A stretch of 64,000 nt of DNA from Candidatus Defluviibacterium haderslevense (GTDB lineage Bacteria > Bacteroidota > Bacteroidia > Chitinophagales > Saprospiraceae). This document shows positions 16,410-26,342 of the stretch, in pieces. The position numbers were made by a program, and so were the translations under genes. Location: the NCBI GenBank assembly GCA_016712225.1, contig JADJRL010000003.1:2989501-3053500 (forward strand), read 5' to 3'. Position 1 is the first letter of the stretch. Every line of letters begins with the position of its first letter. Below the pieces are notes generated by a model that searched no databases, had not been told where the DNA came from, and saw nothing but the letters and a program-made list of their open reading frames with translations.

Positions 16410-18533
16410 ATGGACCGGAAGAAGGAATTCTTAATTAGGGTGTATGTCGTTATGGCTGGGTTTATTCTTGTCGGAATAATACTAGCAAGCAAGGCATTTA
16501 TCATCTCTAATATAGAAGGGGATAAGTGGCGTAAAATGGCAGATGAATTGTATTTTAAATTAATCTCCATTGAGGCCGAGCGAGGCAAAATTCTGGCAGA
16601 TGATGGGAGTCCATTGGCGATTTCCCTACCGTTCTTTGAAATACGGATGGATACAAAAGCGAAAGGACTAACTAAAGAAGTCTTCAAAAAAAATGTGGAC
16701 TCTTTAGCAATCTGTTTAGCTAACGACATTATGTTGGACCAAACTCCTGCAGAAATTAAGAATTGGTTAATCAAAGAAAGACAACGAGAAAATCGATACT
16801 TATTGATTGCTAGATCATTGGATTTCCAACAGTATGAATTACTCAAATCATTTCCTATTTTTAGAGGTGGTCAAAATAAAGGTGGACTGATCGTTATTAG
16901 AAAAGATCGACGTGAAAAACCATTTAAATTTTTAGCCAGTCGAACCATAGGATTGAACAGAGAGAACGCTCAATCGATCGGTTTGGAAAGTTCATTTGAT
17001 TCCTTTCTTAAAGGTGTGGAAGGTCAATGTCTCATGAAAAAGGTTGGTGATAAAATTTATTTACCAGTAGATGATGTGAATCAAATTGAGGCAAAAAAAG
17101 GAAGTGATATAGTAACAACCATTAATGTAGGTATACAAGAAGTAGCTGAAGAAGCATTGGCAGAAGCCTTAACGAAACATAATGCAGATAAGGGTTGTGC
17201 AGTTGTCATGGAAGTAAAAACAGGCGCTATAAAGGCAATAGCGAATTTGGGTAAAAACCCGGCTGGTGAGTATGTGGAAGATTTTAATTATGCCGTAGGG
17301 CTTTCCACAGAACCAGGCTCTACCATGAAATTAGCATCAACGCTTGCATTATTAGATGATGGTCATGTCGATTTAAAAACACCAGTAGATATTAACGGTG
17401 GTTCATGTTACTTCTACAATAAAAAGATGAACGATTCCAAAATGCACGGCTACACGAATGTAGATCTTCAATTTGCGTTCGAACAGTCATCAAATGTTGG
17501 TATATCAAAATTAGCATGGAGTGTGTTTAGTTCTACTGAAGGACAAAAAAAGTTTGCCCAGTATTATGAAAAGTTTGGATTACTTAAGAAAACTGGAATC
17601 GCATTGGAAGGTGAACCTAAACCATTAATTAAAAATCCTGTAGCTTTTAAAGATAAATGGTATGGTACTACTCTGCCATGGATGAGCGTGGGCTATGAAA
17701 TGTTATTGACACCATTGCAAATTCTTAATTTTTATAATGCAATTGCAAACGGTGGAAAAATGATGAAGCCATTAATTGTTTCTAGTGTAGTTGATGATGA
17801 TAATGAAATATCTACTTACAGACCCAAAGTGTTAGTAGATTCAATAGCATCAGAATCTGCTTTGTTGCAAATTAATGCTTTATTAAAAGGTGTTTTGGAA
17901 TCTGGTACTGCAAAGGCCATAAAGTCTGAGCAGTATTCGATTTCCGGAAAAACCGGAACAGCAGTAACGAATTATTTCGTAACTGGATTTGAGAAAAAGG
18001 ATTACCAAGCTTCTTTTTGTGGTTTTTTTCCAAGTGAAAATCCTATTTATAGTTGCATTGTGGTAGTGTACAATCCAACTCAAGGTGGTTTTTATGGTGG
18101 TGAAGCAGCAGCTCCGGTTTTTAGAAAAATTGCAGATCGTTGTATGCGTGATATCAATCGGGTAGCTTATCAGGTGAATGAACAACCTAATCCGGTATTG
18201 GCAGTGAATGTTTTGCCTATAGGTAATCATGGCTTTGCAAAGGATTTTGAAAAACTGTTTTCATTTATTGGATTACCGTATCATAATCAACAAACAAGTT
18301 CTTGGGTCCGTACCATTTCAGATCATGATGGCGTCTACACTTTGCCACAACAAAAAGTGAAAGGCCAAATGCCGGATTTAACCGGTATGGGTTTGAGAGA
18401 TGCTTTATTTATTATGGATGAATTCGGTATTGAGACAAGAATAAAAGGTGTGGGTAAAGTAGTTTGGCAAAGTGTACAGACTGGAACCTACGATCCAAGA
18501 ATTACAAAAAGTATTGATTTATTATTAGAATAA
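16410..18533 (+). CDS. ftsI: Septal peptidoglycan transpeptidase FtsI (PBP, PASTA-containing)
   Basis: A 707-residue class B penicillin-binding protein. An N-terminal membrane anchor (about residues 8-27) is followed by a dimerisation domain (ISIEAERGKILADDGSPLA) and a transpeptidase domain with all three active-site motifs: STMK (in EPGSTMKLAS), SSN (in FEQSSNVGIS) and KTGT (in ISGKTGTAV). A single PASTA domain (about 650-707, MPDLTGMGLRDALFIMDEFG) ends the protein. It crosslinks septal peptidoglycan with FtsW. PASTA tails on FtsI are usual in Bacteroidota. Confidence 0.95.
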   Translation: MDRKKEFLIRVYVVMAGFILVGIILASKAFIISNIEGDKWRKMADELYFKLISIEAERGKILADDGSPLAISLPFFEIRMDTKAKGLTKEVFKKNVDSLAICLANDIMLDQTPAEIKNWLIKERQRENRYLLIARSLDFQQYELLKSFPIFRGGQNKGGLIVIRKDRREKPFKFLASRTIGLNRENAQSIGLESSFDSFLKGVEGQCLMKKVGDKIYLPVDDVNQIEAKKGSDIVTTINVGIQEVAEEALAEALTKHNADKGCAVVMEVKTGAIKAIANLGKNPAGEYVEDFNYAVGLSTEPGSTMKLASTLALLDDGHVDLKTPVDINGGSCYFYNKKMNDSKMHGYTNVDLQFAFEQSSNVGISKLAWSVFSSTEGQKKFAQYYEKFGLLKKTGIALEGEPKPLIKNPVAFKDKWYGTTLPWMSVGYEMLLTPLQILNFYNAIANGGKMMKPLIVSSVVDDDNEISTYRPKVLVDSIASESALLQINALLKGVLESGTAKAIKSEQYSISGKTGTAVTNYFVTGFEKKDYQASFCGFFPSENPIYSCIVVVYNPTQGGFYGGEAAAPVFRKIADRCMRDINRVAYQVNEQPNPVLAVNVLPIGNHGFAKDFEKLFSFIGLPYHNQQTSSWVRTISDHDGVYTLPQQKVKGQMPDLTGMGLRDALFIMDEFGIETRIKGVGKVVWQSVQTGTYDPRITKSIDLLLE

Positions 18534-18542
18534 AATCGTTCT

Positions 18543-20003
18543 TTGAAAAGCTTAATAGAATTATTAACGGGGCAAACAGATATCACTGTTTATGGAAATC
18601 AGGAAATATTAATTCTTGATATTCAGCAGGATTCACGTCTTGTAAAATCAGGATCATTGTTTGTTGCCCAAAAAGGATTGCTTTCTGATGGTCATTTGTT
18701 TATAGAGCAAGCCATTGAGAATGGAGCAGTCTGCATTTTATGTGAATCAGAACCGTCAAAGAAGATAGATGGAATTTGTTATGTAATGACTACAAGTATT
18801 AAAGGTATTTTACCCGACATACTCAATCATTATTTTGATTATCCTTCACAGAAATGTAAATTGGTCGGAATTACAGGAACCAATGGTAAAACAACAACAG
18901 CGACATTGTGCTACCATTTATTTGAATCATTGGGATACAAATCTGGTTTAATATCAACGGTTACTAATAGAATTCACGATAAAGAAATACCTTCTACACA
19001 CACCACACCTGATATCATTTCATTATACAAATTGTTAAATGCCATGATTGAAGAACAATGCAGTCATGTGTTTATGGAAGTAAGTTCACACGCCATTGAT
19101 CAGGGGCGTATTGGTGGTTTGTATTTTACGGGTGGCGTTTTTACAAATATTACTCATGATCATTTAGATTATCATAAAACATTTTCAAATTATATTAATA
19201 CTAAAAAATTATTTTTTGATAAACTTGATAAAACAGCTTTTGCTTTAACTAACATTGATGATATACATGGTGAAGTCATGTTACAAAATACAAAAGCAAT
19301 TAAATATACTTATGCCATACGTACTCTGGCAGATTATAAATTTAAAATTATTGAAAACAGCTTTATAGGCTTGCATTTAAAATACAATACTCATGAATGG
19401 TATTCGAGACTTATTGGAGAATTTAATGCATATAATTTATTAGCTGTATTGAGTATTGCATTACTTCTGGGCGAAGATGAATCGGATATTTTAGAAAAAT
19501 TATCTATGCAAAAATCAGTCGCAGGTAGATTTGAATGGATTAGAAATGAGCAAAATGGTAAGGTGGGTATCGTCGATTATGCCCATACGCCGGATGCTGT
19601 AGAAAAAGTATTAGATAATATATTAGTGTTGCGCAAAAGCGAACAACAAATCATAACAGTTATAGGATGCGGCGGAAATCGCGATATAACAAAAAGACCA
19701 GAAATGGCAAGAATTGCAGTAAAGAAAAGTGACAAGGTGATATTGACTTCTGATAATCCAAGAGATGAAGATCCATTGTTAATCATTGCAGATATGGAAG
19801 CTGGAATTGATGAATCAATGAAATCAAAATATCTAATTATCGAAGATCGGGAACAAGCTATTAAAACAGCTTGCATGATAAGTAAACAAAATGATATTAT
19901 TTTATTGGCTGGAAAAGGCCATGAATCTTATCAAGAAATCAAAGGAAAAAAGTATCCATTTGATGACAAAGAAAAGTTAAAAACATATTTGTTTAAGATA
20001 TAA
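18543..20003 (+). CDS. murE: UDP-MurNAc-L-Ala-D-Glu:meso-diaminopimelate ligase
   Basis: A 486-residue cytoplasmic ligase with a TTG start 9 bp after ftsI. ATP-binding GITGTNGKTTTATL, the central VFTNITHDHLDYH and the C-terminal substrate motif DNPR (in ILTSDNPRDEDP) are present; DNPR marks meso-diaminopimelate specificity, so the cell wall is predicted to be of the DAP type. It adds the third residue of the stem peptide. Confidence 0.96.
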   Translation: MKSLIELLTGQTDITVYGNQEILILDIQQDSRLVKSGSLFVAQKGLLSDGHLFIEQAIENGAVCILCESEPSKKIDGICYVMTTSIKGILPDILNHYFDYPSQKCKLVGITGTNGKTTTATLCYHLFESLGYKSGLISTVTNRIHDKEIPSTHTTPDIISLYKLLNAMIEEQCSHVFMEVSSHAIDQGRIGGLYFTGGVFTNITHDHLDYHKTFSNYINTKKLFFDKLDKTAFALTNIDDIHGEVMLQNTKAIKYTYAIRTLADYKFKIIENSFIGLHLKYNTHEWYSRLIGEFNAYNLLAVLSIALLLGEDESDILEKLSMQKSVAGRFEWIRNEQNGKVGIVDYAHTPDAVEKVLDNILVLRKSEQQIITVIGCGGNRDITKRPEMARIAVKKSDKVILTSDNPRDEDPLLIIADMEAGIDESMKSKYLIIEDREQAIKTACMISKQNDIILLAGKGHESYQEIKGKKYPFDDKEKLKTYLFKI

Positions 20004-20037
20004 AAGAAAATAGAGTAGGTTCTATTATCATTCTCAG

Positions 20038-20118
20038 GTTGGTTTTAACAGATACAGCAGGACCCATTCAACCAACGGGCTTGAATCCCTGCTGTACTGT
20101 TAAATGTTTTCGTTTAAC
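20038..20118 (+). promoter_or_regulatory. Structured leader before mraY: long hairpin, alternative hairpin, possible pseudoknot
   Basis: The largest gap in the dcw cluster holds an imperfect hairpin at 20046-20102 (TAACAG, ACAGCAG, ATTCAA pairing with TTGAAT, CTGCTGT, CTGTTA). Its apical loop CCAAC (20072-20076) complements GTTGG at 20038-20042 just upstream, so a pseudoknot is possible. A second stem GTTAAA/TTTAAC (20099-20118) shares bases with the first stem's 3' arm, so the two are mutually exclusive. There is no strong U-tract, so this is not an ordinary terminator. Confidence 0.5.
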
Positions 20119-20127
20119 AAAAAAGGC

Positions 20128-21384
20128 ATGTTATATTATTTATTTCAATTTACTGAAAAATTATTTCATCTTCCAGGCGGACGATTGTTTCAATACATAT
20201 CGTTCCGAGCTGGACTTGCTGTAATTATTTCATTAATTATAACGATGTGGTTTGGAAATCGCATCATACGTTCTTTGAAAAGGCTGCAAATTGGCGAGAC
20301 GGTTCGTGATTTAGGATTGTCTGGTCAAAAAGAAAAAGAGGGGACACCAACTATGGGTGGATTGATTATTATTCTTGGGATCATGGTGCCAAGTTTATTA
20401 TTAACTAAGTTGGATAATGTATACATTCAAGTCATGTTATTCACAACATTATGGTTAGGAATAATTGGTTTCACAGATGATTACATCAAGGTATTTTTAA
20501 AAAACAAACAAGGCCTAAAGGCTATCTTTAAGATATTAGGTCAAGTAGTTTTAGGTATTGTAGTTGCTGTAGTGATGTTGTTTCATGAGAAAGTTGTTGT
20601 TCGAATGCCTAAAGCAGAAGCATTGAAATACCATTATACTATTGAGCAAGAAATTATTTCTTTTGACAATGTAAAAAATAAATCTATAGAATATGTCTAT
20701 GTTAAGTCGTCATTGACCAATGTGCCTTTTCTTAAAGGTAATAGTTTTGATTATGCATGGTTGACTGCTTTTTTTGGAGATAATACAGGTTCATTTTTGT
20801 GGATATTATTTATTCCATTTGTAATTTTTATTGTAACCGCTGTTTCGAATGCTGCAAATTTGACAGATGGACTTGATGGATTAGCCACAGGTGTCTCTGC
20901 AATTATTGCAGCAACATTGGCGATATTGGCATACGTATCTGGTAATTCAATTATAGCAAATTATTTAAATATTTTTTATCTGCCATACACGGGAGAGCTG
21001 GTCATTTTTGCAGCTGCATTTTTAGGATCATGTGTTGGTTTTCTTTGGTACAACGCTTATCCTGCGAAAGTATTTATGGGTGATACGGGAAGCCTGACAT
21101 TAGGAGGAATTATTGCTGTTTTAGCAATACTATTGAGAAAGGAATTATTAATTCCCGTATTGTGTGGTGTATTTATTATTGAAACCTTATCAGTAGTTAT
21201 TCAGGTAAGCTATTTTAAGTATACCAAGGGAAAATTTGGTGAGGGCAAAAGAATTTTTCTGATGTCACCTTTACATCACCATTTTCAGAAAAAGGGAATG
21301 CATGAATCAACCATTGCTATGCGTTTTTGGATAGTGTCATTGATTTTAGCGGTTATTACTATCATTACTTTAAAAGTTAGATAA
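20128..21384 (+). CDS. mraY: Phospho-MurNAc-pentapeptide transferase MraY
   Basis: A 418-residue integral membrane enzyme making lipid I. I prefer ATG 20128 (MLYYLFQF), the family start, over the in-frame ATG at 20104, which sits inside the hairpin region. Motifs: TPTMGGLIIILG, FTDDYIKVF with catalytic Asp pair, NAANLTDGLDGLATG, and FMGDTGSLTLGG; a terminal SPLHHHFQKKG. It is about 55 residues longer than E. coli MraY because of an insertion near residues 160-205, usual for Bacteroidota. Confidence 0.95.
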   Translation: MLYYLFQFTEKLFHLPGGRLFQYISFRAGLAVIISLIITMWFGNRIIRSLKRLQIGETVRDLGLSGQKEKEGTPTMGGLIIILGIMVPSLLLTKLDNVYIQVMLFTTLWLGIIGFTDDYIKVFLKNKQGLKAIFKILGQVVLGIVVAVVMLFHEKVVVRMPKAEALKYHYTIEQEIISFDNVKNKSIEYVYVKSSLTNVPFLKGNSFDYAWLTAFFGDNTGSFLWILFIPFVIFIVTAVSNAANLTDGLDGLATGVSAIIAATLAILAYVSGNSIIANYLNIFYLPYTGELVIFAAAFLGSCVGFLWYNAYPAKVFMGDTGSLTLGGIIAVLAILLRKELLIPVLCGVFIIETLSVVIQVSYFKYTKGKFGEGKRIFLMSPLHHHFQKKGMHESTIAMRFWIVSLILAVITIITLKVR

Positions 21385-21385
21385 A

Positions 21386-22696
21386 TTGATCATAATACTA
21401 GGAAGCGGTGAAAGTGGAATGGGTGCAGCAAAGCTGGCCAGGAAACATGGCTTGCCTGTTTTTGTAAGTGATATGGGACCAATATCAGCTGCTGCTAAAC
21501 ATGAATTAATAGAATTAGAAATAGACTTTGAAGAAAATGGGCATCAGATTATTTATGATATTATTCCAACGCTAATTATTAAGAGTCCCGGAATTCCGGA
21601 TCATGCGGCGCCTGTGAAACATTTTAATCAAATTGGAGTTAAAATCGTTTCCGAAATTGAATTTGCTTTTAGATATTGTAATGGTAAAATTATAGGAATT
21701 ACAGGTAGCAATGGTAAGACCACTACAACTAATTTGTGTTACCATATTTTAAATGCCAATGGATATGATGTCCAAAAAGTTGGAAATGTAGGTTATTCAT
21801 TTGCAAGAAGTCTTTCAGAAAGAGATGCTGCATATTATGTCATTGAATTGAGTAGTTTTCAATTAGATGGTATTGAATTATTTAAACCAGATATTGCGAT
21901 TCTTTTGAATATTACTCCTGATCATTTAGATCGGTACGGATATCAATTCGAACCTTATATTAAATCTAAGTTTCGTATTGCTATGAATCAAAGTAAGGAT
22001 GATGTTTTTATTTATAATAGTCAAGATCCTGTTGTATTAAATTATTTAGTAGACCATCCGATTGAAAGTGAAAAAATAGCAGTTGACGTTTTATTAAATG
22101 AAAGCGATCAGATTATTGAACAGGATCAGGTTTTTTTAACGCTGGAGCATTCTAATTTAAAAGGCAAGCATAATGCATTAAATGTAGGTTGCTCAGGTCA
22201 CGCCATGTTAGAATTGGGTTTAACCATTGATCAGATTCAAGAAGCTGTTAATAGTTTTAAAAACGATCCACATCGTTTGGAATGGGTTGATAAAATTAAT
22301 GAGGTACATTTTATAAATGACAGTAAAGCAACTAATGTAGATGCTGTATATTATGCATTGGATGCAATGAAATCTAATGTAGTTTGGATCGCTGGTGGAC
22401 AAGATAAGGGAAATGATTATGAGGTTTTGCAGCCTTTAGTAAAAACAAAAGTGAAAGCACTTATTTGTTTAGGAAAAGATAACAAGAAATTAATAGATAC
22501 ATTTGGACAAGAAGTCACAAGTGTTGATACACATGATATGAAACATGCTGTTAAGGAAGCATTTCATCATGCACAACCAGGAGATATTGTATTACTATCT
22601 CCGGCATGTGCAAGTTTTGATTTGTTTACAAATTATATGCATAGGGGTGATTTATTTAAAAGTGAAGTAGCGCAATTAAAATTAAGTATAAACTAA
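21386..22696 (+). CDS. murD: UDP-MurNAc-L-Ala:D-Glu ligase
   Basis: A 436-residue Mur ligase with a TTG start 1 bp after mraY. The N-terminal Rossmann segment (IIILGSGESGMGAAKLA), ATP-binding GITGSNGKTTTTNL, the central NITPDHLDRYG and the C-terminal INDSKATNVDAV motif are present. It adds D-glutamate to UDP-MurNAc-L-alanine in the cytoplasm. Its stop overlaps the ftsW start by 1 bp (TAATG). Confidence 0.96.
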   Translation: MIIILGSGESGMGAAKLARKHGLPVFVSDMGPISAAAKHELIELEIDFEENGHQIIYDIIPTLIIKSPGIPDHAAPVKHFNQIGVKIVSEIEFAFRYCNGKIIGITGSNGKTTTTNLCYHILNANGYDVQKVGNVGYSFARSLSERDAAYYVIELSSFQLDGIELFKPDIAILLNITPDHLDRYGYQFEPYIKSKFRIAMNQSKDDVFIYNSQDPVVLNYLVDHPIESEKIAVDVLLNESDQIIEQDQVFLTLEHSNLKGKHNALNVGCSGHAMLELGLTIDQIQEAVNSFKNDPHRLEWVDKINEVHFINDSKATNVDAVYYALDAMKSNVVWIAGGQDKGNDYEVLQPLVKTKVKALICLGKDNKKLIDTFGQEVTSVDTHDMKHAVKEAFHHAQPGDIVLLSPACASFDLFTNYMHRGDLFKSEVAQLKLSIN

Positions 22697-23892
22697 TGAT
22701 AACTGATTTTGCACATATAAAAGAAGGAATAAAAGGTGATAGGTTCTTATGGACCATCATCATCTTATTGTCTTTATGTTCCTTATTGGCTGTGTATAGT
22801 GCTTCTATTTCATTGACAAAATACAATTCTGATAATACTTTGTTTTTTTTATTTAAGCATGTTCCATTTATTTTAGGTGGTTTGGTATTAGCTTGGATAG
22901 TAAGTCAAGTTCAATATTCAGAATTTAGCCGTTTGGCACCTGTTTTATTGATCATTGCAGTTATACTATTGGTGTGGGCAATGTTTTTTGGTGTTAATGT
23001 GAATCAGGCAAAACGCTGGATTCAAGTTCCATTTTTGGATATAACGTTTCAGGTTTCTGATTTTGCCAAAATTGCATTGATATGTTATGTTGCAAGGTCT
23101 ATTTCAGCAAAACAGGATTATATCAAAAGTTTTAAAACTGCTTTTGTTCCGATTATGTTACCTGTGTTAGTTGTTTGTGGCTTGATAGCACCATCTAATT
23201 TTTCGACTTCAGCATTACTTTTTGTATGTTGTATTATGATGTTATTTGTGGGCCGTGTTTCCATAAAGTATATTTTAATATTGGGTTTATTTGGAATTCT
23301 GATGTTTGCTTTTTTAATTTTTATTGGACAATTTTTACCCGACTCGATAAGAGTTAGTACTTGGATATCCAGGATAAATGAATTTATTTATGTTGAAGAA
23401 GGAGGGTATCAAGTTCAACAAGCTAAGATTGCAATTGCTAGAGGTGGATTATTTGGACAGGGACCAGGAAATAGTATGTTAAGAAATTTTATTCCATATT
23501 CTTATGCAGATTTTATTTATGCCATCATTTGTGAAGAATGGGGAATCTTATTGGGAGGCATTGGATTGATCGTTATTTATTTAATGTTATTAGGTCATTG
23601 TGTAAGTGTGGTTACAAAAACACCAAAAGCATTTGGTGCTATGTTAACCATTGGTATTGGATTTAATATTGTAATGCAAGCTTTTGCTAATATGGGAGTA
23701 TCATTAGGTGTTGTTCCAGTAACTGGATTAACACTTCCATTTGTCAGTATGGGAGGGACTTCATTATTATTCACAAGCATTGCATTTGGAATGATTATCA
23801 GTGTAAGTAAAAATATAAATGCCTTGAAGTTGGAACCAGATACTCATGTGGATTTGGATCAAAATGTTTCATCTAATGAAGGTATTGATTAG
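22696..23892 (+). CDS. ftsW: Septal glycosyltransferase FtsW (SEDS family)
   Basis: A 398-residue SEDS polytopic protein with about 10 transmembrane helices. Diagnostic stretches: KRWIQVPFLDITFQVSDFAKIAL, GGYQVQQAKIAIARGGLFGQGPGNS and the C-terminal LPFVSMGGTSLL. It polymerises lipid II at the septum with FtsI. It starts on the murD stop and overlaps murG by 17 bp, so translation is probably coupled through murD-ftsW-murG. Confidence 0.96.
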   Translation: MITDFAHIKEGIKGDRFLWTIIILLSLCSLLAVYSASISLTKYNSDNTLFFLFKHVPFILGGLVLAWIVSQVQYSEFSRLAPVLLIIAVILLVWAMFFGVNVNQAKRWIQVPFLDITFQVSDFAKIALICYVARSISAKQDYIKSFKTAFVPIMLPVLVVCGLIAPSNFSTSALLFVCCIMMLFVGRVSIKYILILGLFGILMFAFLIFIGQFLPDSIRVSTWISRINEFIYVEEGGYQVQQAKIAIARGGLFGQGPGNSMLRNFIPYSYADFIYAIICEEWGILLGGIGLIVIYLMLLGHCVSVVTKTPKAFGAMLTIGIGFNIVMQAFANMGVSLGVVPVTGLTLPFVSMGGTSLLFTSIAFGMIISVSKNINALKLEPDTHVDLDQNVSSNEGID

Positions 23893-24970
23893 TGGCGGCG
23901 GAACAGGTGGGCATGTTTTTCCTGCCATAGCCATTGCGGATGCTTTTAAAGAATTGCATCCTGATGCAGATATATTATTTGTAGGAGCACAGGGTAAGAT
24001 GGAAATGAAGGAAGTACCGAAAGCCGGGTACAAAATTATTGGATTAGATATAGGTGGATTTCAAAGGAAATTTACCATGCATAATGTAACACTAGTTTAT
24101 AGATTGATAAAATCTTTGTTACAAGCAAATCGAATATTGAAATCATTTAAACCAGATGTGGTAGTTGGAGTAGGAGGGTATGCAAGTGGTCCGATATTGA
24201 GAATGTCAGCTTGGAATGATATACCTTTTGTGATTCAAGAACAAAATTCTTATGCCGGAGTTACCAATAAAATTATGGCATCAAAGGCTAGTCGCATATG
24301 TGTGGCTTTTGAACAAATGGATCGCTTTTTTGAAAAGAGTAAATTGGTAAACACTGGAAATCCGGTTAGACGAGAATTTATTGTTCCTGTAAATCGGCTA
24401 GATGCATTTCAATATTATGGATTAGATCCAAACAAAAAAACGATTTGTGTATTTGGAGGAAGTCTTGGAGCACGAACTTTAAATGAAGTTATTGCGGAGC
24501 AATATGAAATGTTAAAGCATCGTGATGATCTTCAAATTTTGTGGCAGGTAGGTCGACAATTTATTGATGAGTTTGCATTAACTCCAATAGCGCAACTAAA
24601 GAATGTTAAAATGCTTGCATTCATTGATCGTATGAATTTAGCTTATGCAATAGCTGATGTTGCAATAGCTAGAGCAGGTGCATTAACCATTTCTGAATTG
24701 GCAGCGACTCATACCGTTGCTGTACTGGTGCCTTCGCCAAATGTTGCAGAAGACCATCAGCGGAAGAATGCTGAGTCCATGATTAGTCAGGGTGCTGCAA
24801 GAATGGTTTTGGATAAGGATGCAAAACAGGGTTTGTGGAAAGAAGTGATGTCACTATTGGATGATCAACTTTCACAAGAGAAAATAAAAAGTGCTTTAAA
24901 GCATTTGGCAAAACCAGAAGCGGCTAAAGAAATTGCTAAGTGTATTGATCAATTGGTGGAGAAAAATTAA
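23876..24970 (+). CDS. murG: UDP-GlcNAc: lipid I GlcNAc transferase MurG
   Basis: 364 residues from ATG 23876 (MKVLISGGGTGGHVFPA), which is the family start and carries the G-loop. It is a GT-B glycosyltransferase converting lipid I to lipid II at the inner membrane face. The second G-loop (VFGGSLGARTLN), the AIARAGALTISEL motif and PSPNVAEDHQRKNA are conserved. The open frame extends upstream into ftsW, but no conserved sequence lies there. Confidence 0.96.
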   Translation: MKVLISGGGTGGHVFPAIAIADAFKELHPDADILFVGAQGKMEMKEVPKAGYKIIGLDIGGFQRKFTMHNVTLVYRLIKSLLQANRILKSFKPDVVVGVGGYASGPILRMSAWNDIPFVIQEQNSYAGVTNKIMASKASRICVAFEQMDRFFEKSKLVNTGNPVRREFIVPVNRLDAFQYYGLDPNKKTICVFGGSLGARTLNEVIAEQYEMLKHRDDLQILWQVGRQFIDEFALTPIAQLKNVKMLAFIDRMNLAYAIADVAIARAGALTISELAATHTVAVLVPSPNVAEDHQRKNAESMISQGAARMVLDKDAKQGLWKEVMSLLDDQLSQEKIKSALKHLAKPEAAKEIAKCIDQLVEKN

Positions 24971-24973
24971 GTG

Positions 24974-26341
24974 ATGTTGGATCAATTGAAGAAAATATAT
25001 TTTTTGGGTATAGGTGGAATTGGAATGAGTGCATTAGCACGTTTTTTTAATAAACGAGGTATTTTTATTTATGGATATGATAAGACAGAAACAATACTAA
25101 CTAAACAATTGATTTTAGAAGGAATGCAGATACATTATACAGATGACATGACATTGATTCCAACAGATATAGATCTGGTGGTCATGACTCCTGCTATTCC
25201 AAAATCAATGAACATATATAAACATTTTATTAAGTTGGGTACACCTGTCAAAAAGCGTTCTCAAGTATTAGGAGAAATAACATCGGTCGTAAAAAATATT
25301 GCAGTTGCAGGAACCCATGGTAAAACAACGACAAGTTCTATATTAGCACATGTATTAATTGACTCCAAAATGCCAGTTACGGCATTCCTTGGAGGAATTA
25401 CAAAAAATTATAATAGTAATTACATTGATGTCGGTAACGATTGGATGATTGAAGAAGCTGATGAGTATGATCGATCTTTTTTACAATTATATCCGAACAT
25501 TGCCATCATTGGATCTTTAGATGCAGATCATTTAGATATATATGGAAGTCGGGAAAACATGGTAGAAAGCTATGTCGAATTTGCAAGTCAGATACAGGAA
25601 GGGGGTTTGCTGTTAATGAGTGATCATATTCAAGTTTCCGATCTAGAATTATTTAAATCCAAACTTAATCCATCTGTTCAATTACTTACGTATGGATTTA
25701 AATTGGGCTCGGTTTCTTGTGTCATTTCAAATAATGATAACGGTTGGATAAATTTTGATTACCAAGATGATTTGGGAAATCATTTTAAACAATTGAAATT
25801 AAGAATGCCCGGCAATCACAATATTCAAAATGCAACAGCAGCAATTCGTGTAGCAGTAGCATTAGGTTTAAAAGAACAGCAAATCAGAACCGCTTTAAAT
25901 TCTTTTCTGGGAATTCAAAGAAGATTTGAATGGAAATTTGAAGGGCAACATCAGGTGTTGATCGATGATTATGCACATCATCCGGAAGAATTAAAAGCAG
26001 CCATTGAGGGAGTACGATCTTGTTATCCATCTCGTCATATTACCGGAATTTTCCAACCCCATTTATATTCGCGAACCAAAGATTTTGCTCAAGAATTTGC
26101 TCATGTTTTGGATCAATTGGATCGCATTATTTTAGTTGAATTATATCCCGCAAGAGAAGAACCGATTGAAGATATAAGTTCCGCTACTATCTTTGATAAA
26201 TGTATCAATCCAAATAAATTCATGATCCAAAAAATAAATTTGGTAGATGAATTAAAAAAAATGGAATTGGATGTATTAATAACCTTAGGGGCAGGTGATT
26301 TAGATACATTGATTCCAGACCTAATCAAAATCCTAAAGTAA
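24974..26341 (+). CDS. murC: UDP-MurNAc:L-alanine ligase
   Basis: A 455-residue ligase (MLDQLKKIYFLGIGGIGMSALARFF) adding L-Ala to UDP-MurNAc. The Rossmann GIGGIGMS, ATP-binding VAGTHGKTTTSS, EADEYDRSFL and IDDYAHHPEEL motifs are present. A GTG at 24971 directly before the ATG is also possible. It follows murG by about 3 bp and precedes ftsQ by 1 bp, so it is part of the same transcript. Confidence 0.96.
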   Translation: MLDQLKKIYFLGIGGIGMSALARFFNKRGIFIYGYDKTETILTKQLILEGMQIHYTDDMTLIPTDIDLVVMTPAIPKSMNIYKHFIKLGTPVKKRSQVLGEITSVVKNIAVAGTHGKTTTSSILAHVLIDSKMPVTAFLGGITKNYNSNYIDVGNDWMIEEADEYDRSFLQLYPNIAIIGSLDADHLDIYGSRENMVESYVEFASQIQEGGLLLMSDHIQVSDLELFKSKLNPSVQLLTYGFKLGSVSCVISNNDNGWINFDYQDDLGNHFKQLKLRMPGNHNIQNATAAIRVAVALGLKEQQIRTALNSFLGIQRRFEWKFEGQHQVLIDDYAHHPEELKAAIEGVRSCYPSRHITGIFQPHLYSRTKDFAQEFAHVLDQLDRIILVELYPAREEPIEDISSATIFDKCINPNKFMIQKINLVDELKKMELDVLITLGAGDLDTLIPDLIKILK

Positions 26342-26342
26342 G

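Noticed and set aside
20039..20224. A 61-codon frame before mraY
   Set aside because: It spans the leader hairpin and overlaps mraY in another frame.
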